Source: Verrucomicrobiota bacterium (lineage in GTDB: Bacteria > Verrucomicrobiota > Verrucomicrobiia > Opitutales > Opitutaceae). From it: 64,000 nt of DNA. Shown here piece by piece: positions 35,732 to 43,227 of this stretch. A model generated the notes under the pieces. The model was not told where the DNA came from, made no database searches, and worked only from the letters and a program-made list of their open reading frames with translations. Within the stretch, counting starts at the first letter, position 1. The number at the start of each line of letters is the position of its first letter. Where the stretch lies: positions 18,883 to 82,882 of the forward strand of contig JACRKC010000086.1 of NCBI GenBank assembly GCA_016235555.1, given 5' to 3'. Made by a program: the position numbers and the translations under genes.

Positions 35732-36904
35732 ATGGCCTCGTTCCTTAGCACGCTCCGCGCCGGTCCTCCGCCGCCCAAGGTCGCGCTCCTGCCCGACGGC
35801 CTGTTCTTCACGCGCCCGGTGGCCGTGACCGCCGGGGCCACGCCGGCCGAGGCGGTCTCGCAGATCGAACTCGCGCTCGAGGCGGTGTCGCCGTTTCCGC
35901 TCACGCAACTCTACTACGGCTACCACTGGCAACCCGGCTCCGCGCACGCCTTGGTCTACGCGGCCTATCGCCGTCGGTTTACGACTGATCAGACGGCCTC
36001 GTGGGCGGATACGGATCTCGTGCTGCCCGCCTTCGCCACCCTGCTCGGGGCCAGGATCGAGCCGGCGACCACCGTGGTGCTCGCCTCGGCCGAGGGCCTG
36101 ACCGCAGTGCATTGGGGACCGGACGAAGTGCCGGGCGGAGTGTTGTTCCGCCCCTTTCCGTCCTCCGCGGCCGAGGAATCCGAGGCGTCGATGGCGCAGT
36201 CATCCGCCGATCGCGAACGGCTCCGCGACGAGCTGGTGCGCTCGTTCGAAGGCAGCCGCCGCGTGATCGAACTCGACGCTCCCCCGGCGGCCCAGCCCAC
36301 CCATCGCGATCGCGATTACACTTTCCGCAGCGGCGAACTCACCTCCCGCCTGCCGGCGACCGTCACCACCGCGCTCGATGTGCGCGACAAGGGCGATCTC
36401 GCCGCGTTGCGCGGTGCCCGGCAGCGTGACGTTGTCCTCTGGCGCATCACGCTCGGCTGCGCGGCGGCTTTCCTGCTGCTCGCCGTCGGCGAACTCGCAC
36501 TCCAGGGCGGCAGACAGTGGCAGAAAGTCCGCGGACTGAAGCAGCGCAGCCAGCAGCCCACCGTGGAGAAGATCATGGCGTCCCAGTCGCTCGCCTACCG
36601 GATCGACGAACTCGCCACCAAGCGCCTGCTGCCCTTCGAGATGATCGTGATCATCTCCGGCAAGAAGGGGGACATCCAGCTCACGCGCGCCTACACCAAG
36701 AAGGAAAAGGGCCTCTACACGATCTTCGTCGACGCCAAGACCAACAACGCCGCGCAGATTCCAGTCTTCAAGACGGCGCTGAAGCAGCTGCCTGAATGCG
36801 ACAACGTGGAATCCATCGATGAACGCATTCGCAACGAGACCGCCACCTTCACGCTCATCGTCACGTTCAAGCCCGACGCCGTGAAGCCCAGCTCCCCGAT
36901 ATGA
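35732..36904 (+). CDS. GspL/PilMN-like assembly platform protein
   Basis: 390 residues. The N-terminal about 220 residues are cytosolic and actin-like in appearance (VALLPDGLFFTRPVAVTAGA, then SQIELALEAVSPFPLTQLYY). One membrane helix follows, IALGC-type: VLWRITLGCAAAFLLLAVGE (about 230-249). The last about 130 residues form a ferredoxin-like periplasmic domain. This matches GspL, which links the secretion ATPase to the pseudopilus platform. It follows gspK by 2 bases and overlaps the next gene by four. Confidence 0.75.
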   Translation: MASFLSTLRAGPPPPKVALLPDGLFFTRPVAVTAGATPAEAVSQIELALEAVSPFPLTQLYYGYHWQPGSAHALVYAAYRRRFTTDQTASWADTDLVLPAFATLLGARIEPATTVVLASAEGLTAVHWGPDEVPGGVLFRPFPSSAAEESEASMAQSSADRERLRDELVRSFEGSRRVIELDAPPAAQPTHRDRDYTFRSGELTSRLPATVTTALDVRDKGDLAALRGARQRDVVLWRITLGCAAAFLLLAVGELALQGGRQWQKVRGLKQRSQQPTVEKIMASQSLAYRIDELATKRLLPFEMIVIISGKKGDIQLTRAYTKKEKGLYTIFVDAKTNNAAQIPVFKTALKQLPECDNVESIDERIRNETATFTLIVTFKPDAVKPSSPI

Positions 36905-37434
36905 TCCGCACGATCCGCGCCCTTTTCCTCGGCCGGCTGCTTCGCGAGAAGCTGCTGCTCGTCGCGTTCGCCGCCATCGGCGCGTTGTGGTGGCTGTCGG
37001 CCTTCAGCTCGCGGCTCGGCGCGTTCAACCTGCAGCAGCGCCGCACCACGCTCTCGCTCAAGGAACAGCAGCAGTGGCTCGACAACCGGAAGGCCATCGA
37101 AACTTCCGCCGAAAAGGCCGCCGCCAAACTCGAGGCCGCCAAGACGCTCGACGGCTCCCGGCTCCTCGCCACCGTCAACACCATCGCCCGCGAAGCGGGC
37201 CTCAAGAACACCTCGAGCGGCAGCCCGAATGCGCAAAGCAGCGGCCAGTTCTCGATCCACACCCTCGACTACACCGTCATCCGGGCGGATTGGGAATCGC
37301 TGACGAAGTTCTACGCCGCCCTCCAGCAGCGTTCGCCCTACATCGGGATCGAGCACGTCCAGATCACGGCCGATCCCACCGGCACGCAACTTACCCTCGC
37401 GTTGCGTGTCTCCTCGGTCGAAATCACCCGCTGA
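36901..37434 (+). CDS. GspM/PilO-like assembly platform protein
   Basis: 177 residues: short cytosolic start, membrane helix EKLLLVAFAAIGALWWLSAF, coiled segment, and a ferredoxin-like periplasmic domain (GQFSIHTLDYTVIRADWESL, then TKFYAALQQRSPYIGIEHVQ). The order G-H-I-J-K-L-M and the four-base overlap (36901-36904) support GspM. GspD, GspE, GspF and GspC are absent from the window, so the machine's ATPase, secretin and inner-membrane core must be elsewhere. Confidence 0.75.
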   Translation: MIRTIRALFLGRLLREKLLLVAFAAIGALWWLSAFSSRLGAFNLQQRRTTLSLKEQQQWLDNRKAIETSAEKAAAKLEAAKTLDGSRLLATVNTIAREAGLKNTSSGSPNAQSSGQFSIHTLDYTVIRADWESLTKFYAALQQRSPYIGIEHVQITADPTGTQLTLALRVSSVEITR

Positions 37435-37590
37435 CGCGGCGGTTTCGTCCGGATCGCGGCACCGGTGCCCGGTCCGGCGCATCGCCGCGGCTCGCCGGAG
37501 ATTTTCCAAATGATCCGTTACCTTTGTCCCGTTGCCGTGCGTCCTCGGTGCCGCCACTCCACCGTGACCGCTCCAACTGTGCCTTCCGCG

Positions 37591-38760
37591 ATGAAATCCG
37601 TTTCGTTTTCCGTCACGCGCCCCCTGCTGCTGGCCGGGTTGCTCGCCTGGCTCACGCCGCGCGCCACCCGCGCCGAAAATTCCCTCGCCTACAAATTCGA
37701 GGACTACCGCGAGGCCGACGGCCGCATCGCCGTGCGCACCCAGGGCGCCTTTCTCGAGCAGAGTCTCGGCACGGAGATGCACCTCAAGCTCTCCGGCCTG
37801 CTCGATACCATCACCGGCGCCACCCCCACCGGCGAACCCGCTCCCGCCGGCAGCGACCAGGTCGGCACGAGCCTTCTTCACCAGGAGCGCCGCAAAGCCT
37901 GGAGCGCCGATCTCTCCCGGCAGTTCGGCCGCTACAACCTCGCCCTCGGCGGCGCCAACAGCCGCGAAAGCGACTACGTCTCCAACGGCTGGTCGATGAA
38001 CCTGCTCACCGACTTCAACCAGAAGAACACCACGCTGCTCCTCGGTTACGCCGGCACCGACGACAAAATCAAAATTTTCTACAACACCCGCCTCCCGCGC
38101 CATCACAAGCACACCAACGACGCCATCGTCGGCCTCACGCAGCTCCTCGACCCGCGCACCTCCGTCACGCTCAACCTCACGTGGGGCCGCGCCGCCGGTT
38201 TCCTCAGCGATCCCTACAAGCTCGTGCAGAAAAACACGCAGATTTTTCCCGGCGTGTTCCTCCCGCTCACCTTCGGCGAAAACCGCCCGCAATACCGCGA
38301 AAAGTGGGTCGCGTTCGCCGGCTACAACCGCACCTTCCCCGACCAGCGTGGCGCGTTGGAGGCGAGCTACCGTTTCTACACCGACACCTTCGATGTCGAC
38401 GCGCACACGCTCGACCTCGCGTGGTTCCAGCGCGTCGGCGAGAAATTCATCCTGCGCCCCGGCGTGCGCATCTACGAGCAGCGCGCCGCCCGCTTCTACG
38501 TTTACAATCTCAACAACTCGCCGCTCACGCCCGTTTCCAGCACGCCGCGCCCGGACGGCCCGTTCTACTCGTCGGATTTCCGGCTCTCCGAGATGCGCAC
38601 CTTCACCTACGGTCTGAAGGGCATCTGGAACGTGACCGACACGTTCGCGCTCGACCTCGCCCTCGAGCAATACGACATGCACGGCCTCGACGGCCTCACG
38701 CCCCGGAGCGCCTACGCCAACGCCCGCATCGTCACCGCCGGCGTGAAATACACGTGGTGA
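37591..38760 (+). CDS. DUF3570 outer-membrane protein with a predicted ApbE flavinylation site
   Basis: 389 residues: signal peptide MKSVSFSVTRPLLLAGLLAW ending near ATRA, then beta strands throughout, ending TAGVKYTW, consistent with a porin-like barrel. DUF3570 features include KFEDYREADGRIAVRTQGAF and SVTLNLTWGRAAGFLSDPYK. At residues 72-78 is D-T-I-T-G-A-T, matching the D-x-x-[ST]-G-A-[ST] signature to which ApbE attaches FMN through the last Thr (Thr78). The ApbE gene is next downstream, with a TlpA-like thioredoxin and a DUF4266 lipoprotein after it. Inference: a covalently flavinylated outer-membrane redox protein. Confidence 0.82.
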   Translation: MKSVSFSVTRPLLLAGLLAWLTPRATRAENSLAYKFEDYREADGRIAVRTQGAFLEQSLGTEMHLKLSGLLDTITGATPTGEPAPAGSDQVGTSLLHQERRKAWSADLSRQFGRYNLALGGANSRESDYVSNGWSMNLLTDFNQKNTTLLLGYAGTDDKIKIFYNTRLPRHHKHTNDAIVGLTQLLDPRTSVTLNLTWGRAAGFLSDPYKLVQKNTQIFPGVFLPLTFGENRPQYREKWVAFAGYNRTFPDQRGALEASYRFYTDTFDVDAHTLDLAWFQRVGEKFILRPGVRIYEQRAARFYVYNLNNSPLTPVSSTPRPDGPFYSSDFRLSEMRTFTYGLKGIWNVTDTFALDLALEQYDMHGLDGLTPRSAYANARIVTAGVKYTW

Positions 38761-38782
38761 ACCGGCGGCCAACAGTTCCGGG

Positions 38783-38864
38783 GGTGGAGCGCGTTGACCC
38801 CAACGCGCTTTCAGGATTTCCGCTCCCCGCCAAACCAGCGCGTTGAGGTCAACTCGCTCCACCT
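38783..38864. repeat. Facing GCGCGTTG palindrome pair just upstream of the ApbE start
   Basis: The left arm (38783-38816) contains AGCGCGTTGACCCCAACGCG; the right arm (38836-38864) contains GCGCGTTGAGGTCAACTCGC. The right arm ends directly at the apbE ATG (38866), so the hairpin would cover or neighbour the ribosome site. Confidence 0.8.
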
Positions 38865-38865
38865 C

Positions 38866-39849
38866 ATGCCCGTCGTCGCCCAATCGCACCGCCCGCCGCC
38901 CGCCGTCCCCACGGGCCCGGCGGTGCCGTTGCGCCAGCTCGCCTTCCGCGCGCTCGGGACGCAGTGCGAGGTGCAGTATGCCGCGGCGAACGATGTGCAG
39001 GCCGGCGGCTTCGAGCGCGCCGCCGTCGCGTGGGTGAACGCCTTCGAGGCGAAGTATTCGCGCTTCCGCGCCGACAGCCTGGTCAGCCGCATCAACGCCG
39101 CCGCCGGCCGCGAATGGGTCGCCATCGATGCGGAGATGGAGGGTCTGTTCCAACTCTGCGACACGCTCCACTTCATGACCCAGGGCGTGCTCGATCCCAC
39201 CGCGCTGCCGTTGCTGCGGCTCTGGGACTACAAGGCCGCGACGCCGCGCCTCCCCACGGACACGGAGATTGCCGCCGCGCTCGCGCTCGTCGGCTGGAAA
39301 AAAGTCCAGCGTGCCCCCGGAAAAGTTTTTCTCCCGTCGCCCGGCATGGCGCTCGATTTCGGCGGCTTCGGCAAGGAATACGCCGTCGACGTCGTGGCGC
39401 AGATCGCGCTCGACCACGGCATCGCCAGCGCCCTGGTGGATTTCGGCCACGACATCCGTGCCCTCAGCGCACCTCCGGGCCGTCCCGCGTGGCACATCGG
39501 TCTCGAAGATCCGCAGCGCCCCGGCGCCGCGGCCGGCAGCATCGGCGTGGTGGGGAAGGGCGTCGCCTCGTCCGGCGATTACCTGCGCAGCTTCACGATC
39601 GGAGGCAAACGCTACGGCCACATCGTCGATCCGCGCACGGGCCGGCCGGTCGCCAACGGCTGCGTGCAGGCCACCGTGATCGCCGGCACCTGCCTGCAAG
39701 CCGGCGTGCTCTCGACCACGGCGTTCGTGCTCGGCGTGCCGCGTGGCATCGAGTTCATCCAGGCGGTGCCCGGCGCCGAGGGATTGATCCTGACAGATAA
39801 GGCGCGCGCGCAAACCCGCGGATTTTTCAACTATGTCGCTACGAACTGA
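38866..39849 (+). CDS. apbE: FAD:protein FMN transferase (ApbE)
   Basis: 327 residues with the ApbE signature set: FRALGTQCEVQ, YSRFRADSLVSRINAAAGRE, GVLDPTALPLLRLWDY, MALDFGGFGKEYAVDVVAQ, ALVDFGHDIRALSAPP, HIVDPRTGRPV, STTAFVLGVPRG. It transfers FMN from FAD to Thr/Ser of exported flavoproteins, and needs Mg2+. Oddly, from ATG 38866 there is no signal peptide, although ApbE normally works outside the cytoplasm; a palindromic element abuts the start and may have displaced the native leader. The target is likely the DUF3570 protein encoded just upstream. Confidence 0.92.
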   Translation: MPVVAQSHRPPPAVPTGPAVPLRQLAFRALGTQCEVQYAAANDVQAGGFERAAVAWVNAFEAKYSRFRADSLVSRINAAAGREWVAIDAEMEGLFQLCDTLHFMTQGVLDPTALPLLRLWDYKAATPRLPTDTEIAAALALVGWKKVQRAPGKVFLPSPGMALDFGGFGKEYAVDVVAQIALDHGIASALVDFGHDIRALSAPPGRPAWHIGLEDPQRPGAAAGSIGVVGKGVASSGDYLRSFTIGGKRYGHIVDPRTGRPVANGCVQATVIAGTCLQAGVLSTTAFVLGVPRGIEFIQAVPGAEGLILTDKARAQTRGFFNYVATN

Positions 39850-40420
39850 TCGATTTCCGAGGTGGAGCGCGTTGACCCCAACGCGCTTTCTCCGCTCGCG
39901 ACTGCTCCAGCGCGTTGGGATCAACGCGCTCCACCTCGCCGGCGTGCTGGCGCTCGCTTGCGTCGCCATCGCCCGCGCCGACGTGAAAGTCGGCGACACC
40001 TTCCCCGCCTTCGCCGCCGCCGGCGTCGTCGATCTCGCCGGCGGCACGCTGCCCGCGACCGCGGGCCAGGTGGTGCTCGTCGATTTCTGGGCGTCGTGGT
40101 GCGCGCCGTGCAAGGCGTCGTTCCCCGCGATGGCGAAACTCCACACCGATTTCGCCTCGCGCGGACTCGTCATCGCCGCCGTGAGCATCGACGAGAAGCC
40201 CGCCGCCGCCGCGAGCTTCGCGAAGAAACTCGCCCCGCCGTTCGCCACGCTGCACGACCGCACGCAGGCGCTCGTGAAACAGGTCGTCGTTCCCACCATG
40301 CCCACCACCTACCTGCTCGACCGCACCGGCAAGGTGCGCTTTGTGCACGAAGGCTTCCACGGCGACGCCTCCGACAAGCTCCTCCGCAAAGAAATCGAGT
40401 CGCTCCTCGCCGAAAAGTAG
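39833..40420 (+). CDS. Secreted TlpA-like thioredoxin; signal region contains a palindromic repeat
   Basis: 195 residues. ATG 39833 overlaps the apbE end by 17 bases. Residues about 10-37 are encoded by a GCGCGTTG palindrome pair; a hydrophobic core LAGVLALACVAIARA follows, so the element seems to have become the n-region of the signal peptide. The thioredoxin domain has VVLVDFWASWCAPCKASFPA with active-site WCAPC (CxxC), the cis-Pro in VVPTMPTTYLLD, and an AhpC/TlpA insert. Probable role: reducing or maintaining thiols in the periplasm for the flavinylated system. It is followed by a palindrome and the DUF4266 gene. Confidence 0.88.
   Translation: MSLRTDRFPRWSALTPTRFLRSRLLQRVGINALHLAGVLALACVAIARADVKVGDTFPAFAAAGVVDLAGGTLPATAGQVVLVDFWASWCAPCKASFPAMAKLHTDFASRGLVIAAVSIDEKPAAAASFAKKLAPPFATLHDRTQALVKQVVVPTMPTTYLLDRTGKVRFVHEGFHGDASDKLLRKEIESLLAEK
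39861..39937. repeat. Facing GCGCGTTG palindrome pair inside a signal-peptide coding region
   Basis: The left arm 39861-39890 (GTGGAGCGCGTTGACCCCAA and following) and right arm 39908-39937 (GCGCGTTGGGATCAACGCGC and CTCCAC) are in frame in the TlpA-like gene. This is the most regular copy of this type in the window. Confidence 0.88.
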
Positions 40421-40423
40421 CAG

Positions 40424-40451
40424 TAGGGCGGGGTCTTCGACCCGCCCTCTC
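40424..40451. repeat. Palindromic micro-hairpin between the thioredoxin and DUF4266 genes
   Basis: GTAGGGCGGGGTCTTCGACC with CGCCC following; apex GTCTTCGAC. It starts 4 bases after the thioredoxin stop codon. Confidence 0.75.
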
Positions 40452-40478
40452 TTCCGCTCTCGTTCAATTTTCTCCGCC

Positions 40479-40715
40479 ATGAAAAAATTCTTCGCTCTCC
40501 TTCTCCTCCTCTCCACCGCCGCGCTCTTCACCGGCTGCACCGGCAGCGCCAGCCTCGTCCGCGTCAAACCCTGGGAACGTGCCGCGCTTGCCGACTACAC
40601 GATGAACCCCGGCCGCGATCCACTCGCCACCGCGATGGCCGAGCATGTGTATTTCTCCCGCGAGACCGCCACCGGCGGACGCGGAGTCGGGGGCAGCGGG
40701 TGCGGGTGTAATTGA
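40479..40715 (+). CDS. DUF4266 small lipoprotein
   Basis: 78 residues: lipoprotein signal MKKFFALLLLLSTAALF then TGC with the Cys lipidated. The mature part VRVKPWERAALADYTMNPGR with DPLATAMAEHVYFSRETATG is the DUF4266 core, ending in a Gly/Cys tail GSGCGCN. DUF4266 genes accompany DUF3570 genes, as here; their function is unknown. The Cys pair at the end might bind metal or form a disulfide handled by the adjacent thioredoxin (inference). The stop codon TGA overlaps a palindrome at 40714. Confidence 0.88.
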   Translation: MKKFFALLLLLSTAALFTGCTGSASLVRVKPWERAALADYTMNPGRDPLATAMAEHVYFSRETATGGRGVGGSGCGCN

Positions 40716-40849
40716 GCGGTCGGAATCCGACCGCTCATCCTGAGCGAGCAACGCGAGCGAAGGATCCATCACCCGCCGCGCCCCCCCACCGCTCTGTGGT
40801 AGGCCAGTCTCCGACTGGCCCCGTCCGGTCCGACGACCGGACCTGCTCC
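40714..40849. repeat. Three palindromic micro-hairpins in a row
   Basis: GAGCGGTCGGAATCCGACCG (40714-40733 and beyond), then 40799-40822 (GTAG-GCCAGTCTCCGACTGGC), then 40823-40849 (GTCCGGTCCGACGACCGGAC). The stems differ completely while the hairpin design is constant. They lie in a 363-base gap without genes (40716-41076). Confidence 0.75.
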
Positions 40850-40851
40850 CG

Positions 40852-40989
40852 GGTGTGACTCAAACTGAGTTCAGTGATTTGTAGCGGCGGTCTATGACCG
40901 CCGGCGTGGCGCCAAGGGGATTCGTTCGGTGGTCCTAGACCGCCGCTACAACCGAGGCATTCGAGAACTGACATCAGTTTGAGTTACAC
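40852..40989. repeat. Nested palindromic element (three layers)
   Basis: Outer arms GGTGTGACTCAAACTGAGTT (from 40852) and CAGTTTGAGTTACAC (to 40989) enclose a GTAG-GGCGGTC pair (40881-40903, 40927-40949; the right half carries mismatches). The same design, with nearly identical outer arms, is at 45434-45572. Confidence 0.85.
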
Positions 40990-41076
40990 TCCCTGCTCCT
41001 CCCCCGCCAAAAGTGCATTGTCTCGCCCGCCGTGTCGTCCATCGTCCGGTGCAGCGTCTCTCCCCCCGCCCCCGCA

Positions 41077-42966
41077 ATGAAGTTTCCTGCTGCGCTTCGC
41101 CGCCGGCTCCACTGGCTTAATTTCCCCGGCGCGCTCCTCGTCGCGTTCCTGCAACGCGCCCCCGTGCTCCGCACCGCCGCCGGTGCCGCCGAAGGCGGAC
41201 TGATCGCGCCGGCCGGCGCGATCCTGCGCGCTGCGTTTGCGACTACGGCCTCGCTCGGCGCGCTGCACACCCTCGCCGGCGCCACGCAGGTCGTCGTGAC
41301 CGCGACCTCCGTCAACGTCCCCGTCGATACTCCGATCACGCCCGTGAGTTTCGTCACCACGGGCGCGCCCACCATCGCGTTGTCCTACCGCATCACCGGT
41401 TTGCCACCGGGCCTGACGGTGCCGGGCTTCAACACCGCCACCGGCATCCTCAACATCTCGAACCCGACCGGCTCCGGCCAGATCACCGGCACGCCCACCA
41501 TCGCCGGCAGCTATCCCGTCACCCTGCAAGCCTGGGAATTTTCCAACGCCACCGGCAGCTTCAGCCAGACCATCACCGTTCTCTTCACCGTCTCCGCCGC
41601 TTCCGCGACCGGCCAGCCGCGCATCACCGCCCAACCCGCGAGCGTCGTCACCGTCGTCGGGCAGTCGGTGACCTTCAGCGTTGGCGTCACCGCCAACCCC
41701 GCGGCCACCTACCAGTGGTTCAAGGAAGGCATCCCGATCGCCGGCGCGAATGGCGCATCCTTCACGATCGCCGACGCCAAGCTCAGCGACGCCGCGAATT
41801 ATCGCGTCAACGTCACCAACACCTTCGGCACCGTGCAGAGCGCCGCGGCGACGTTGACCGTCAATGCCGCGGCCACTCCGCCGGTGTTCACCGCCCATCC
41901 GCAGGCGGTCACCGTCGCGACCGGCGCGACCATCGTCCTGAGCGGGACGGCCGCGGCGGTCCCCACGCCGCTCTACCAGTGGTGGCTCGGCGCGAAACCC
42001 GTGGCCGGCGCGACGCAGCCGACCCTCGTGCTCACCGGCGCCGCCGCCGTCGCCGGCAGCTACACGCTCGTCGCCACCAACGACGTCAGCTTCACCACCA
42101 GCAACGCCGCCGTCGTCACGATCACGAACACCGCCAACCCCGGCCGCCTCATCAACCTCTCCATCCTCACGGCGCTCACCGCCGGCGAGACGATGACCAT
42201 GGGCGCCGCGGTCGGCGGCGCCGGCACCGCGGGCACGCGCGCCGTGCTCGCGCGCGCCGCCGGCCCCTCGCTCGCGCAACTCGGCGTGGGCAACGTCCTA
42301 CCCGATCCGCGTCTGACCGTCGTCGTGCAAGGCAGCGGCGCCGTCATCGCGCAGAACAACGACTGGGGCTCCGATGCCAGCCTGCTCGCCGCGACGTTCT
42401 CCCAGGTCGGCGCGTTCCCCTACACCTCCAGCCAGTCGCGCGACGCCGCCATCCTGTTGCAGGCGCTGTCCGCCGGCAATTACACGTTTCAAGTCAGCGA
42501 CAACTCGCCCGCCGCCGCCGGCACCGCCATCGCCGAGCTCTATGATGCCGGCTCGCTCAGTGCCGGCCCCGCGCCCGCGCCCCGCCTGATCAATGTTTCG
42601 GTGTTGAAGCAAATCGCCCCCGCCGGCTCCCTCACCGCCGGATTTTATGTCGGCGGCGATACCGCCAAGACCGTGCTCATCCGCGCCATCGGCCCCGGCC
42701 TCACTCCCCTCGGCGTCGGCGGCACCATGCCCGACCCGCGCCTGGCGCTCAACCGCGGCTCCACCAAGATCGCCGAAAACGACGACTGGGGCGGCGGCGC
42801 CCAGCTCACCACGGTGGCGAAAAGCGTCGGCGCCTTCGCGATCGACGACACCGCAAGCCGCGACGCCATGCTGCTCGCCACGCTTGCGCCGGGTAGCTAC
42901 AACGCCGTCGTCAGCCCGGCGAATACCGGCGGCATCGCGCTGGTGGAAATCTACGAGGTGCCCTGA
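41077..42966 (+). CDS. Large secreted Ig-domain protein ending in a tandem module (1 of 4)
   Basis: 629 residues. The N-terminus is not a classical signal peptide: WLNFPGALLVAFLQRAPVLR, then AAFATTASLGALHTLAGATQ; the same pattern opens the next protein. A putative-Ig (He_PIG-like) domain (about 78-175) and two Ig-like domains (about 185-265 and 270-355, PRITAQPASVVTVVGQSVTF and PPVFTAHPQAVTVATGATI) follow. It ends with two copies of the shared module (about 360-500 and 505-629), closing exactly at VEIYEVP. A surface adhesin or matrix protein is likely; the binding target is unknown. Palindromic elements flank it. Confidence 0.85.
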   Translation: MKFPAALRRRLHWLNFPGALLVAFLQRAPVLRTAAGAAEGGLIAPAGAILRAAFATTASLGALHTLAGATQVVVTATSVNVPVDTPITPVSFVTTGAPTIALSYRITGLPPGLTVPGFNTATGILNISNPTGSGQITGTPTIAGSYPVTLQAWEFSNATGSFSQTITVLFTVSAASATGQPRITAQPASVVTVVGQSVTFSVGVTANPAATYQWFKEGIPIAGANGASFTIADAKLSDAANYRVNVTNTFGTVQSAAATLTVNAAATPPVFTAHPQAVTVATGATIVLSGTAAAVPTPLYQWWLGAKPVAGATQPTLVLTGAAAVAGSYTLVATNDVSFTTSNAAVVTITNTANPGRLINLSILTALTAGETMTMGAAVGGAGTAGTRAVLARAAGPSLAQLGVGNVLPDPRLTVVVQGSGAVIAQNNDWGSDASLLAATFSQVGAFPYTSSQSRDAAILLQALSAGNYTFQVSDNSPAAAGTAIAELYDAGSLSAGPAPAPRLINVSVLKQIAPAGSLTAGFYVGGDTAKTVLIRAIGPGLTPLGVGGTMPDPRLALNRGSTKIAENDDWGGGAQLTTVAKSVGAFAIDDTASRDAMLLATLAPGSYNAVVSPANTGGIALVEIYEVP

Positions 42967-42984
42967 GCCGGAACCTCGCCGCCG

Positions 42985-43058
42985 AGGTGGAGCGCGTTGA
43001 CCTCAACGCGCTTTTTATGGGAGGCGCTTTACGCCCCGACGAGTCGCGAATCCGCCTG
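42985..43058. repeat. Palindromic elements between two giant surface-protein genes
   Basis: A GCGCGTTG micro-hairpin (GTGGAGCGCGTTGACCTCAA, 42986 on) is followed by a GGGAGGCGCTTTACGCCCC half element (about 43019 on) related to the one at 11695. The rest of the gap to 43227 shows nothing recognisable. Confidence 0.7.
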
Positions 43059-43227
43059 GGTTCGTGTCTGGCCGGGCGGGTTCCGTGGCATTTTTCCGCC
43101 GATTGATCCCAGAGGCGTCGCGGCAAATTGGAAATATTTTACGGTTCCGAGCGTCACAAACGCCGCGGGCGCCGGTCAACCAAGGCCGGCGCTCCTCGTG
43201 CGAGTCGCCATCGCAACGATTCTTTCC

